DNA of 64,000 nt from Hyphomicrobium sp. CS1GBMeth3 (GCF_900117455.1 NZ_FPHO01000002.1:124001-188000), one strand, 5' to 3'. Shown: positions 41,878 to 53,152, counted from the first letter of the stretch. Program-made: numbers and translations. Notes: generated by a model not told the origin, from the sequence alone.

Positions 41878-42270
41878 ATGGATGTTCGACGCATTGTAAC
41901 GATCGGGATTCTCGTCCACGTCGGATTGGTCGGGGCCGCGGTCTACTACGTGACGCGCGTGGCCAATTTCACGGCGCTGTCCGAACTGCCGAACACCGAT
42001 TTCTTCGCATTTTCCGCCACGGCGATCCCGCCCATTCTGGCGGCCTTGATCGGCAAGGTGCTGGCGCGCGGCGCGAGAGCCACCCGGCTTCTTGCATACG
42101 GGCTGGCAGTTGGCGCGGCGATCTATGCGGTGTCGTTCGCGGGTGTGATACTCGCGAGGGACGACGAGCCCCTGGCGCCACTGTTGCTCATCGTGACGTC
42201 GCTGTGGCTCGCGGCTGGGTATACCGTTCTTTTGCTGATCGTTTGGCTCGTGGGACGTCGGAGCCCTTAA
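41878..42270 (+). CDS. Four-helix membrane protein, copy 2 of a tandem pair
   Basis: The product has 130 residues, starting MDVRRIVTIGILVHVGLVGAAVYYVTRV. Four membrane helices, with the same spacing of a DEPLAPL motif before the last helix as in its upstream paralogue and a short Arg-rich end (VGRRSP). Both would sit in the inner membrane, perhaps as partners. Its last four bases overlap the 3' end of the convergent DUF502 gene. Confidence 0.85.
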   Translation: MDVRRIVTIGILVHVGLVGAAVYYVTRVANFTALSELPNTDFFAFSATAIPPILAALIGKVLARGARATRLLAYGLAVGAAIYAVSFAGVILARDDEPLAPLLLIVTSLWLAAGYTVLLLIVWLVGRRSP

Positions 42271-42929
42271 GCCGAGCGCGGTGAGGTTTTCGTCACCGCT
42301 TTGCCGACGCCCGAGGCCGGCGGCGTGATGCCCATCGAGACGTAGACGCTCATCAGGTCGTCGATGCCGAGGTCGGCGGGCTCGACCCACGCGGCGGGAA
42401 CGTAAATCAGCGCGCCGCCGACCGGTACCGGGGCGGACGGAACCAGGACGGCGACGTAGTCCTGGTCGCCCAGGCGGACCGGCGTTTTCGAGGGGAGGAG
42501 GGCGAGAACGGCGGCGCTCGGCTTACCGCCGAAATAGCACCAGGCCGGATTCATGCTCTTGATGCTGTCGCCATTGCCGGCGTCGACGATGGAGACGAAG
42601 CGGCTCGAGAGGTCATAGACGCTTGAGATCAGCGGAATACGGCGGATCAGCCTGTCGAACAGCTCGGCTATCCACGTGCCAAGGCGGGAGTGGACCAGAA
42701 GGCCCAAGGCGTAGATGGCGGCGATGATGGCGGCGAGGCCGATCAGGTAGGGTGTGAGCTCGGACGCGCTGGCGCCGAAGCCCAGCGAGATGAGGAAGCG
42801 ACCGAAGGCGCTGCTCGGCCCCAGGTATTGGTTGATCAGCGACAGCAGCCAACCCGTGACGAAAATCGTGAGAAAAAGCGGCAGGGCGGCGAGAAGGCCC
42901 GTCAGGAAGACGCGTCCGATTTTGCCCAT
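42267..42929 (-). CDS. DUF502 family membrane protein
   Basis: The product has 220 residues from ATG 42929 behind GGAG. Two membrane helices (residues 6-28 and 54-80) then the conserved DUF502 core PLISSVYDLSSRFVSIVDAG, VLALLPSKTPVRLGDQDYVAVLVPSAPVP and GGALIYVPAAWVEPADLGIDDLMSVYVSMG. DUF502 proteins are widely distributed in bacteria and plants and have no known molecular function. It is convergent with the tandem membrane pair. Confidence 0.9.
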   Translation of the reverse strand: MGKIGRVFLTGLLAALPLFLTIFVTGWLLSLINQYLGPSSAFGRFLISLGFGASASELTPYLIGLAAIIAAIYALGLLVHSRLGTWIAELFDRLIRRIPLISSVYDLSSRFVSIVDAGNGDSIKSMNPAWCYFGGKPSAAVLALLPSKTPVRLGDQDYVAVLVPSAPVPVGGALIYVPAAWVEPADLGIDDLMSVYVSMGITPPASGVGKAVTKTSPRSA

Positions 42930-43131
42930 GCTTGCTCCATCAACCAGCAGACGATTCGTGCGACCAGGGACCATGCAGCGTCTGCAACAGTCTGGGTGCC
43001 GTCAAGGTCTTTTGCCGGGGTTCTTGGGCGGGGCAACTCGAAAAATCGCCTTGCCGCCATACATGAAGAGAGTGGCCGCTTGGATGGCCAGAAGCTCATG
43101 GTTACGTCCACTCAAACAAGGGAGGTTCGCC

Positions 43132-43554
43132 ATGAAAGTCAAAGATGTAATGCATAAGGGCGTCGAGTGGGTTGGCGCAGATACGCCGATCACTGAAATT
43201 GCGAAGTTGATGCGCGGCAACGACATCGGCGCCGTTCCGATCGGCGAGAACGACAAGCTGATCGGAATGGTGACGGACCGCGACATCGTCTGCAACGGTC
43301 TCGCGAAGGACGGCTTTGATCCCGGACTGTCGACGGCGCGCGACGTGATGACGCCCGGCATCCATTGCTGTCGCGACGACGACGATCTCAGCAAGGCCAT
43401 AGCGCATATGGAATTGCTGAAGGTTCGCCGCTTGCCGGTGATCAACAAGAGCAAGCGCATGGTCGGTATCCTGAGCCTGGGCGATCTCGGGCACACGGCG
43501 CAGCGCGAGGCTGTGGCTGAGTACGTCAAGAGCGTGTCGGCGCATCATCACTGA
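43132..43554 (+). CDS. CBS-domain pair protein
   Basis: The product has 140 residues behind AGGGAGG. Two tandem CBS motifs: MKVKDVMHKGVEWVGADTPITEIAKLM with PIGENDKLIGMVTDRDIV, and ARDVMTPGIHCCRDDDDLSKAIAHM with NKSKRMVGILSLGDLG. CBS pairs bind adenosine nucleotides and act as energy sensors. The His-rich tail SAHHH is odd. No partner gene is adjacent, so the target is unknown. Confidence 0.93.
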   Translation: MKVKDVMHKGVEWVGADTPITEIAKLMRGNDIGAVPIGENDKLIGMVTDRDIVCNGLAKDGFDPGLSTARDVMTPGIHCCRDDDDLSKAIAHMELLKVRRLPVINKSKRMVGILSLGDLGHTAQREAVAEYVKSVSAHHH

Positions 43555-43855
43555 GCGCTGATGCGGCACGCCTTATGGCCGAATGACCGAGGTGTGCAGA
43601 GGCCGCTACTGCCCCGTCCCCTCCGGTCTCGCGGGGGGCGGCCTTTGCGGCGCTTCTGCTGCTCGGCCACGGTTTTGAATCTCGATGGTTCGCGTCGGCT
43701 TATGTCGGCCGCGGACGCGCTGGCGGGCGTGGCATCCGGGAGACTCGTGGGCGCAATTGCGTCGATCCACAGCAAACAGCCGCCGGTTGCCATTGTCTTG
43801 GCGCGAACAGAGCCCTTAGCTTTCTTCTACCTAAGTAAATAATCGGAGGTGGGAT
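43555..43855. other. Intergenic region, 301 bp
   Basis: Spacer between the CBS gene and a small secreted protein gene. GC-rich in the left part with a possible hairpin near 43608-43640 (CCCCGTCCCC...GGGGGGCGG). No gene is supported. Confidence 0.4.
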
Positions 43856-44107
43856 ATGAAGGGTTTGCGCATCGGGCTTGCCGTTGTCATGGCTGCAGCG
43901 TTTGCGGGGAACGCCGATGCGGCGTGCCGGACGGTGGTCGGCTCGGCCGACATGATCACGCGCGATCTGGCCACGTTCATGGCCAATGCCGCGCTCAAGA
44001 ACGCCATCGAGGCGAAGGGGTTGAAGCCCTCGGGAGAGGTCGCTCTGAGCTGTAAAGACGACACCTTCACGACCTATTGCAAGGCGTCGCGCAAGGCCTG
44101 CAACTAA
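43856..44107 (+). CDS. Small secreted protein, unknown function
   Basis: The product has 83 residues with GGAGG before the ATG. The signal peptide (residues 1-22, MKGLRIGLAVVMAAAFAGNADA) leaves a mature protein with three cysteines (ACRTVVG, LSCKDDTF, YCKASRKACN). No family is known. Single rightward gene; the next rightward gene is more than 3 kb away. Confidence 0.78.
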   Translation: MKGLRIGLAVVMAAAFAGNADAACRTVVGSADMITRDLATFMANAALKNAIEAKGLKPSGEVALSCKDDTFTTYCKASRKACN

Positions 44108-44168
44108 GCGATCCGCTTAGAAGACTGATCGTTGCTGCTCACGAAGAGCGGATTAAAGCGATCGGAGT

Positions 44169-44381
44169 CTAGTCTTTATTATTGAGCATCGACAAGGCGG
44201 CGTGCCGGTCCGACGGCTTCAGCTTGAGGAACAGTGCGCGCGCCGTCTTGATGTCCTTCTCCGATCCGCTCTCGGACGCCGTTCGCAGCGCGACCGTGGT
44301 CGGGTGATCGGGACTGCAGATGAAGGCGAGCGCTTTGGCGAGGCGCCCCATGGCCTCGCGGTCGATCACCGGTTCTGACAT
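44169..44381 (-). CDS. 70-residue helical protein
   Basis: MSEPVIDREAMGRLAKALAFICSPDHP, then helix-rich, with KTARALFLKLKPSDRHAALSML. No domain is recognised. It begins 47 bp downstream of uvrB in the same direction and could be read from the same transcript. Soluble and presumably cytoplasmic. Confidence 0.65.
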   Translation of the reverse strand: MSEPVIDREAMGRLAKALAFICSPDHPTTVALRTASESGSEKDIKTARALFLKLKPSDRHAALSMLNNKD

Positions 44382-44428
44382 TCAGCGTGTCCTTTTACGA
44401 GTTTGCCGTGGTTGCGTGACGTCGGGGG

Positions 44429-47419
<2,991 letters not shown>

Positions 47420-47554
47420 GGGGCGGAATATGGCGTGCCGCGCGGTGCGGGGGAAGGGGCCTGCGCGCCGCTGTTTCACTTGCGCGAATGCTTAGTGAGC
47501 CCCACCTCCTCCATGATCGTCTCTGCCGTCGATCAAATTTTGCGGAGTCGCGTC

Positions 47555-47866
47555 ATGTCGAAAGTCGCCTTCGTCGCCCTTTCCGCCCTTGGGCTCGCCC
47601 TGGCTGCCACCGCGGCCACGGCTCCACCCGCGGCGGCCAAGATAGCCTGCAAGGATGGGTTCCAGCTCTCCGGCGGCAACTGGATCTCGACACCATATTG
47701 CAACGACGAGTATCTGGCCCAGATTGCGCGCAAGCATGGCGCAAAGGTCTCCGGCAACGAGGTGCGCTCGAACCCGAACACGAAATACGAGGTGTGTCGG
47801 TTCCTGAGCGGCAGTCCTGCAGCGCGCGACTATTGCCCGGATGAGGGCGGGCGGGGTCGCCGCTAG
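47555..47866 (+). CDS. Small secreted protein with four cysteines
   Basis: The product has 103 residues from ATG 47555, beginning MSKVAFVALSALGLALAATA, a signal peptide of about 28 residues ending AAAKI. The mature part has cysteines in ACKDGFQLSG, YCNDEYLA, VCRFLSG and YCPDEGG, consistent with two disulphides. It ends in an Arg-rich tail. The start is placed by the signal peptide. No family known. It is divergent from uvrB. Confidence 0.75.
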   Translation: MSKVAFVALSALGLALAATAATAPPAAAKIACKDGFQLSGGNWISTPYCNDEYLAQIARKHGAKVSGNEVRSNPNTKYEVCRFLSGSPAARDYCPDEGGRGRR

Positions 47867-48030
47867 ACGTGCTTGGCCTTAACCGGCTTGCCGGTGACGA
47901 GCGTTGCGCTGGGGCAACACTCGCGCAAATTGGCGCTGCCGGGACGGGACGGGTTCAGCGGCGCCCTTTGAATGCCTCGATTCATGGTCCATGTTACGAG
48001 CAATGGCCAGATGATCTGGATGGATTGGCA

Positions 48031-48339
48031 ATGAGATCAATGATTTTCGCCGCCGTTGGCGGTGTGGCGATGGCGGTTGGTGCGCAGGCTGCCCTGGCAT
48101 TCACCTTCGAAGGGCAGGGAGGGTCTCAGCCTACGACGCCGCAGGCAAATGCCCAGCAGACCGCGCCTCAGATCGGTTTCTCCGGAATGGATCCTCGCTC
48201 GGTGTTGCCGCCCATCGGCGAGTCGATCGGCGACAAGGGTTTTGACTTCGGACCGGGCTCCCAAAACAACGGGCTGGCCTCTCAGCCGACGCGCGGCAGC
48301 TCGGTTGGGCCGAGCTGGCTTTATCCGCCGGGCCGCTGA
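48031..48339 (+). CDS. Small secreted, low-complexity protein
   Basis: The product has 102 residues from ATG 48031. A signal peptide MRSMIFAAVGGVAMAVGAQAALA (residues 1-23) is followed by a Gln/Thr/Ser/Gly/Pro-rich part (QGGSQPTTPQANAQQTAPQI) without cysteines. It ends in PSWLYPPGR. The ribosome site is weak. A good terminator follows at 48363-48396. Role unknown. Confidence 0.62.
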   Translation: MRSMIFAAVGGVAMAVGAQAALAFTFEGQGGSQPTTPQANAQQTAPQIGFSGMDPRSVLPPIGESIGDKGFDFGPGSQNNGLASQPTRGSSVGPSWLYPPGR

Positions 48340-48362
48340 AGCGGGTCTTCGCGTTTGATTTG

Positions 48363-48396
48363 AAGAAGGCGCTCCGTTCAGAGCGCCTTCTTTATT
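48363..48396 (+). terminator. Rho-independent terminator
   Basis: A 12-bp perfect stem AAGAAGGCGCTC/GAGCGCCTTCTT (48363-48374 with 48381-48392) followed by TATT. It ends the small secreted gene and also lies after the convergent HPP gene. Confidence 0.8.
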
Positions 48397-48417
48397 GCGC
48401 TTCAGCTATCTCCTGGA

Positions 48418-49539
48418 TCACGCTGCATAGTGGGGTTTGCCCATTCTATGCGCGAACAAGGCCAGCAAGTCGGTCTGGGTGATGAGGCCGAGAACGCGCT
48501 GGCTTTCGTCAACGGTTACGACGGCATGCGTCCGGCCATCGGTCAGGGCGGGGACCAGCGCGAGAGCTGGATCGGTCTCCGATGCCGTCACAGCTGGCGA
48601 CATGAGTGTCCCGATCCGTCCGGCACCGTCCATCACTTCACGCAGTCCCACGGTGCCCTTAAGACGCCTTCGGTCATCGACGACGGGGAGGATCCTTAGA
48701 TTGTGTTTGAGCAGGAGCGAACGCGCGAGCTTCGGCTCGTCATCTACGCTTACGGAAACGACATCGCGCGACATGACCTCTCCGCAAAGAATATTCGCGT
48801 GGGCACGAACGAGCGCCTCCAGCTCGACTTGCCGCAACAGCCGTTCGAGGTTGCCTGGATCAATGTCGAAGGTTTCGTCGAGCAGCGCCAACGCAGCGTC
48901 GATGTCCGCAGGCTGAAAGCCCACGCGGGCCTGCGCCGGAGGGTCCTGAGTGCCATGCGTATTGAGCGGTGTCGCCGTGACGGCGTGCGGATAGTTCCTT
49001 CGCGACAGCGTGTGAAATGCGATGCCGATCAAAACCAGGAGAATCGAGTTCAAGCCTACCGGCACAAACGGGAACAGAAACCCTGATCCCGTGATCGCGG
49101 GACCACCGACAACTGCCGTCAGGGCCGCAGCGCCTCCCGGTGGATGGAGGCATCGCGTGAACGACATGGTGAGGATGGCCAGCGAAACGGCGAGGCCGGC
49201 GGCGAGGATCGGGTCGTTGATGAAAAGAGCGACCGTAACGCCGACAACAGCGGAAATCGTATTGCCTCCGACAATGGACCACGGTTGCGCAAGCGGGCTG
49301 GCCGGTACCGCGAACAGCAGGACGGCTGAAGCCCCGATGGGGGCCACGATCAGAGGAAGCTGGTAGATCTGGCCGTAGAGCGTGCCGCAGATCAAGCTGG
49401 TGAGGAGGATGCCGGCCAGGGCACCGACGCAGGCGAGCAGCCGCTCTCGCAACGTCGCACCGGCGAGGATCGGCACAAACAAGCGACTCTTCAGGCGATC
49501 GCTCGCTGCTGGCTTGGACGTTCCAGTCTTTTTCTGCAT
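48418..49539 (-). CDS. HPP-family membrane protein with C-terminal CBS pair
   Basis: The product has 373 residues from ATG 49539 (MQKKTGTSKPAASDR). Five membrane helices carry the HPP motif TRCLHPPGGAAALTAV (about residues 118-133), which names the family. Two CBS motifs follow, near residues 250-300 (VMSRDVVSVSVDDEPKLA...NLRILPVVDDRRR) and 310-370 (LMSPAVTASETDPAL...VVTVDESQRVLGLITQTDLLALF). HPP proteins are linked to nitrite transport in plants. Here the gene sits next to a truncated haemoglobin and nsrR, so a role in the nitrite or nitric-oxide response is inferred. Confidence 0.9.
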   Translation of the reverse strand: MQKKTGTSKPAASDRLKSRLFVPILAGATLRERLLACVGALAGILLTSLICGTLYGQIYQLPLIVAPIGASAVLLFAVPASPLAQPWSIVGGNTISAVVGVTVALFINDPILAAGLAVSLAILTMSFTRCLHPPGGAAALTAVVGGPAITGSGFLFPFVPVGLNSILLVLIGIAFHTLSRRNYPHAVTATPLNTHGTQDPPAQARVGFQPADIDAALALLDETFDIDPGNLERLLRQVELEALVRAHANILCGEVMSRDVVSVSVDDEPKLARSLLLKHNLRILPVVDDRRRLKGTVGLREVMDGAGRIGTLMSPAVTASETDPALALVPALTDGRTHAVVTVDESQRVLGLITQTDLLALFAHRMGKPHYAA

Positions 49540-49592
49540 GCGTGGCTGGATTGAGTGCAAGGAGAAGCGGCGCCGCAACAAGAGGCGGCTCG

Positions 49593-50063
49593 CTAGGGCG
49601 TCCTCTGCGAGGACGATTGCGATAGCTGTGCTGCCGCATGCGGTCTGAGCTCGGGCACGATGCTGCCGCCACGATGCATCACGATCCCGAGGCTCAGCGA
49701 CTCCGCGATCCGTTCCGCACGATCGATGAACAATGCGGCGGTGCTTGGCGGGCAGACCTCCGCTGCCGTTTCGCGGAAAAGCGCGAGCCAGACAGGGAAA
49801 AGCTCGAGCTCCAGGCCGGCTACTTTGGCATGCGCCTGCATCGGTTGCCCCTTGTAACGTCCGGTCATTAGCGTGACGGAAGACCAGAACGTGCACATGG
49901 TGGCGAGATGGTGATCCCAGTCCTTAATCGCGGTCGCGAAGATAGGGCCCAGCGTCGCGTCTGCTCGTACTTTGCCGTAGAATGCGTGCACGAGCTTGCG
50001 GATCATCTCTTCATCGACGCCGACCGCCGATCCCGGTGATTTGGGATGTGGTTCGCGGGACAT
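49593..50063 (-). CDS. Group III truncated haemoglobin
   Basis: A 156-residue trHbIII-like globin (VDEEMIRKLVHAFYGKVRADATLGPIF, then WDHHLATMCTFWSSVTLMTGRYKGQPM and HAKVAG). The proximal His is expected in the PMQAHAKVA segment. It lies upstream of the HPP-CBS gene, read in the same direction and separated by 53 bp, and starts 24 bp from the NsrR palindrome. Such globins bind oxygen or nitric oxide and often help in NO detoxification. This fits direct NsrR control. Confidence 0.93.
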   Translation of the reverse strand: MSREPHPKSPGSAVGVDEEMIRKLVHAFYGKVRADATLGPIFATAIKDWDHHLATMCTFWSSVTLMTGRYKGQPMQAHAKVAGLELELFPVWLALFRETAAEVCPPSTAALFIDRAERIAESLSLGIVMHRGGSIVPELRPHAAAQLSQSSSQRTP

Positions 50064-50086
50064 GGTTTGCTAGGCTCCGGAGCTGA

Positions 50087-50119
50087 GCTATAAGATGTAT
50101 TTTTTTCACATCTTATAGC
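50087..50119. promoter_or_regulatory. NsrR-type operator between the globin gene and nsrR
   Basis: A 12-bp perfect inverted repeat, GCTATAAGATGT and ACATCTTATAGC, separated by nine bases (ATTTTTTTC). It contains the NsrR core AAGATGYAT...ATRCATCTT-type half sites. It lies 24 bp from the globin start and 35 bp from the nsrR start, so one dimer can repress both divergent promoters until NO is present. Confidence 0.9.
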
Positions 50120-50154
50120 GTGGTATCCCAGAGTCAAACAGAAGCAAGTGTCGC

Positions 50155-50583
50155 ATGCGACTAACCACTCATACCGATTATGCCCTTCGCGTTCTCATGT
50201 ATCTCGGCGCCCGACCCGATCATCGCGCGACCATAGAGGAGATTGCCCGCGTCTACGGCATCTCGCAGAACCACCTCATGAAGGTCGTCAACAATCTGGC
50301 GCGGCACGGCTGGGTCGAGGCTCAGCGCGGGCGTGGCGGCGGCCTGCGGTTGGCCCGCGATCCCAATAGCATCACGGTCGGCGCCGTCATCCGCACGACG
50401 GAGGAAGACTTCGATATGGTCGCCTGCTTCCGTGCCGCCGATGCGTGCCGCCTGACGCCCGCGTGTCACTTGAAGCGCTCGCTGGTGCAAGCGCTCGATG
50501 CTTATCTCGCGGTGCTCGATGACGTGACGCTTGCGAGTCTGATAACCCAGCCCCGACGTCTTCTCGCCGCGCTCGCGACGTGA
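50155..50583 (+). CDS. nsrR: Rrf2-family nitric-oxide-sensing repressor NsrR
   Basis: The product has 142 residues. The winged helix-turn-helix starts MRLTTHTDYALRVLMYLGA and continues EEIARVYGISQNHLMKVVNNL. Three cysteines C91, C98 and C104 (VACFRAADACRLTPACHLK) match the NsrR iron-sulphur ligand arrangement. NO attacks the cluster and releases the repressor. The operator lies directly upstream, and autoregulation together with the globin/HPP genes is expected. Confidence 0.93.
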   Translation: MRLTTHTDYALRVLMYLGARPDHRATIEEIARVYGISQNHLMKVVNNLARHGWVEAQRGRGGGLRLARDPNSITVGAVIRTTEEDFDMVACFRAADACRLTPACHLKRSLVQALDAYLAVLDDVTLASLITQPRRLLAALAT

Positions 50584-50650
50584 GTCCTGTTTGGCTCTGA
50601 TGCCCCAGCCCAGCGTCAGACACGCCGAGCTTCCGCACATCCGATTTTAG

Positions 50651-50721
50651 TTGCGAATGAGTTGCAAAAACGCTTGCGGTTTGTGTGCTCGCGTGCATTA
50701 TGCAAATGCGAATTGTTTGCA
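50651..50721. promoter_or_regulatory. Two Fur/Zur-family-like palindromes upstream of an outer-membrane protein gene
   Basis: TGCAAA-N9-TTTGCA is perfect at 50701-50721 (21 bp). A related TTGC-N9-GCAA palindrome lies at 50651-50667. The second site ends 17 bp before the ATG of the outer-membrane gene, where a repressor would block it. Similar A/T-flanked TGCAA palindromes bind Fur-family proteins in alphaproteobacteria; the identity of the regulator is not proven. Confidence 0.5.
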
Positions 50722-50738
50722 ATAAGGGGCGGGTGGGA

Positions 50739-51581
50739 ATGAAGTTTGTGAGACTTGCGGTGGTGAGCGGGGCGGTGCTGGGGTTGGCGACATCGGCAGC
50801 GGGGGCTGGCGATAAAGAGCGTTACACGCTTTGGAATCCGACGCCGGACGCCTTGCTGCGGGACATGTCGACGGATCGGCCGGACAAGACGGAAAGTCCC
50901 TACACGGTGGACGCGGGCCGGATCCAGATCGAGACGGATCTCGTGGGGTACACGTACGACAGCCGGGACGGGGTGACGACACGTGCTCTCGACGTGCTGC
51001 CGTTCAATCTGAAAGTCGGTTTGACCAACAGCACGGATCTTCAGGTCGCCTATGGCGCCTACGGCCGTGTTCGAACCTCCGGTGGAGGGGTCACGGATAG
51101 GGAGACTGGCTTCGGTGATCTCACTGTTCGCGTGAAGCACAACGTTTGGGGCAATGATGGTGGACAGACGGCTTTCGCCATCATGCCCTTCGTCAAGCTG
51201 CCGACGAACACGTTCAGCGATCTCAACGACGATGTGGAGGGCGGCATCATCGTTCCGCTCGCGATCGATCTCGGCAGCGGTGTTGGGCTCGGGCTCATGA
51301 CAGAGGTCGACATCCTCAGGGCCGGGGAAGGGCGGGGTTACGAGCCAACATTCATCAACTCCGCAGCGCTTGGGTTTGATCTGACAGAGAAGTGGGGCGC
51401 CTATGTCGAGGCCTTTGTGGAGCGCAGCGCCGAAAGCGGCGCGGAAACCATCGTTACTTTGAGCGGCGGCTTCACCTACGCAGTCAACAACAACCTGCAA
51501 CTCGATGCGGGTGCCAATGTCGGTGTGACGGAAGCTGCGGACGATCTCAACGTGTTTGTCGGTCTGTCTCGTCGCTATTAG
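50739..51581 (+). CDS. Outer-membrane beta-barrel protein, transporter-like (phenol MetA-type)
   Basis: The product has 280 residues from ATG 50739 after a signal peptide (MKFVRLAVVSGAVLGLATSAAGAG). The mature part has repeated amphipathic strands typical of a barrel (IQIETDLVGYTYDS, LKVGLTNSTDLQVAYGAYG, LTVRVKHNVWG, ending LNVFVGLSRRY with a terminal aromatic). The TDRPDKTESPYTVDAGRIQIETD opening is characteristic of the transporter family named after MetA of the phenol pathway. Cargo unknown; it is probably a pore for small molecules. Two palindromes upstream suggest metal-dependent regulation. Confidence 0.85.
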   Translation: MKFVRLAVVSGAVLGLATSAAGAGDKERYTLWNPTPDALLRDMSTDRPDKTESPYTVDAGRIQIETDLVGYTYDSRDGVTTRALDVLPFNLKVGLTNSTDLQVAYGAYGRVRTSGGGVTDRETGFGDLTVRVKHNVWGNDGGQTAFAIMPFVKLPTNTFSDLNDDVEGGIIVPLAIDLGSGVGLGLMTEVDILRAGEGRGYEPTFINSAALGFDLTEKWGAYVEAFVERSAESGAETIVTLSGGFTYAVNNNLQLDAGANVGVTEAADDLNVFVGLSRRY

Positions 51582-51617
51582 CGGCGCGACCTACCGCGCG
51601 ATTGCCTCTGTCGCGCA

Positions 51618-51866
51618 GTGGCCGTTCCCGTAGCGAGCGAAGTATGGTATTTGTCCGCATTATGCATTTTTGGTGATTTTTCCTTCGGTGCGTGGTGTGT
51701 GGTGTTTCGACTTTTCATTGTCCTCGCGGCCTCGATTTCGGCTGCAAATCTCATAGCTTTCGACGAGCATGAAACGCTCGCCAACATAGATCTCGTGTGG
51801 GGGGCCGCCTTCGCGGCGGCGTTTCCGCTGCTGTGGCTGCTCACGAAGGGCCTGCAGCGTTTCTAG
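51618..51866 (+). CDS. Small hydrophobic protein, unknown function
   Basis: The product has up to 82 residues from GTG 51618 with two or three possible membrane segments (FRLFIVLAASISAANLIAF, VWGAAFAAAFPLLWLLTKGL). The start is uncertain; an internal GTG near 51699 would give about 55 residues. No ribosome site is clear and no family is recognised, so the call is tentative. Confidence 0.42.
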   Translation: MAVPVASEVWYLSALCIFGDFSFGAWCVVFRLFIVLAASISAANLIAFDEHETLANIDLVWGAAFAAAFPLLWLLTKGLQRF

Positions 51867-51938
51867 GTATGCGTCGCGGGAAGCCTCATGGTGGAGGCCC
51901 CGAAGATTGTCTCTCCGGGGCCTTGGTGCGTGAATGCG

Positions 51939-52220
51939 CTAACGCGTGCTTCCGCTTGAACGGGATGAGCCCATGCTGTCCGAGCCCGATGCTCCGTCGC
52001 CACCCCCTTCATTGGCGCGCTGTCCGGGAGCGTATTGCTTGGCGCTTTCGCCGCTGTCCTTCAATTGTCCGGGCGCATGTGTGCGCGCATTCTGTCCCTC
52101 GGTCTTGACCTGTCCCGGGGCGTAATCTTTGGCCGTCTTGTCACGATCGCCTGCAAGTGCGGGCATTGAGAGCCCGAGTACGGCAAGCGTGGTAAGCGTG
52201 GCGAAAGATGTCTTATGCAT
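51939..52220 (-). CDS. Small secreted repeat protein with YAPGQ motifs
   Basis: The product has 93 residues from ATG 52220 behind AAGGAGAC. Signal peptide MHKTSFATLTTLAVLGLSMPALAG (residues 1-24). The mature part holds three near-repeats: DYAPGQVKTEGQNA, THAPGQLKDSGESA and QYAPGQRANEGGG. A Ser/Gly-rich tail follows, and it is hydrophilic and likely unfolded. No family known. The repeat arrangement suggests a surface or matrix role, which is speculation. Confidence 0.75.
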   Translation of the reverse strand: MHKTSFATLTTLAVLGLSMPALAGDRDKTAKDYAPGQVKTEGQNARTHAPGQLKDSGESAKQYAPGQRANEGGGDGASGSDSMGSSRSSGSTR

Positions 52221-52442
52221 CCGACGTCTCCTTATGGTTGCGACCCCGGCGAGCTCTGTAAGCACCGCGTCCCCGCACAGCCGAACGCCGCTCCGCCCTA
52301 CCTGTTCCTTAGGTGATGTCCGGGCTACCAACGTCAATCTGCAGCCTCTTGAATTGAGGGAGTTATTAAGAAAGACGAAAATTGGATATGCTCTCAAACT
52401 CCGCACATGCAGAGCGCGATAGTTTCGTTCGATCGGCTTATA

Positions 52443-53105
52443 ATGGCGGTGAGCCATCAGGTATCGAAAGACGAGGAAATGCGCTGTGAAGTCTTGAGCA
52501 GTCTGGCAGGCGGTCGCCTCGTTAGCCTCTCGGCGGCGCGAAACAAGGAGCCGGTGGCACAGATCCTCGCGCAGGTGTTGCCTCGTGAGGGGACCGTGCT
52601 CGAGGTGAGTAGCGGCACCGGGCAGCATGTCGTGCATTTTGCGCGTGCGATGCCCAATCTCACCTGGCAACCGAGCGAGCGTGACGCGGACGCGTTGCTG
52701 TCGATTGCGCACTGGGTGGCGAGCGAGGGCCTTACGAACGTTCGCGAGGCCATACATCTCGACGTCACGGAGCTACCATGGCCAATTGGGTCCGCTGCGG
52801 CTGTCGTCTGCCTGAACATGATCCACATAGCGCCGTGGTCAGCAGGCGAGGCGCTCATTCGTGGAGCGGCCGAGATTCTTGAGCCTGGTGGCACGCTTGT
52901 CCTCTACGGCCCCTTTCGCCGCCAGGGCCTGCACACGTCCGACAGCAACGCAGCTTTTGATCGCCGGCTGCGAGCACAGAACCCTGAGTGGGGCGTGCGC
53001 AATCTCGAGGATGTCGCACGTTGTGCGCAAACGCATGGCTTTGGAACGCCGGATATCCACGAGATGCCAGCCAACAATCTATCAGTTGTCTTTTGGAAGG
53101 CGTAG
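52443..53105 (+). CDS. DUF938 SAM-dependent methyltransferase
   Basis: The product has about 220 residues (start at ATG 52443 uncertain; ATG 52479 is an alternative). Motif I is VLEVSSGTGQHVVHFARAMP, then QPSERDADALLSIAHWV, LNMIHIAPWSAGEALIRG and GTLVLYGPFRRQGLHTSDSNAAFDR. This is the DUF938 family, a SAM-binding fold of unknown substrate. The MEKHLA gene begins downstream after an in-frame TTG three bases from the stop; the two are probably co-transcribed. Confidence 0.88.
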   Translation: MAVSHQVSKDEEMRCEVLSSLAGGRLVSLSAARNKEPVAQILAQVLPREGTVLEVSSGTGQHVVHFARAMPNLTWQPSERDADALLSIAHWVASEGLTNVREAIHLDVTELPWPIGSAAAVVCLNMIHIAPWSAGEALIRGAAEILEPGGTLVLYGPFRRQGLHTSDSNAAFDRRLRAQNPEWGVRNLEDVARCAQTHGFGTPDIHEMPANNLSVVFWKA

Positions 53106-53152
53106 CGTTGGCGGCGAAACCACGACACCTCTCAACCCACGTCAGTTTCGCA

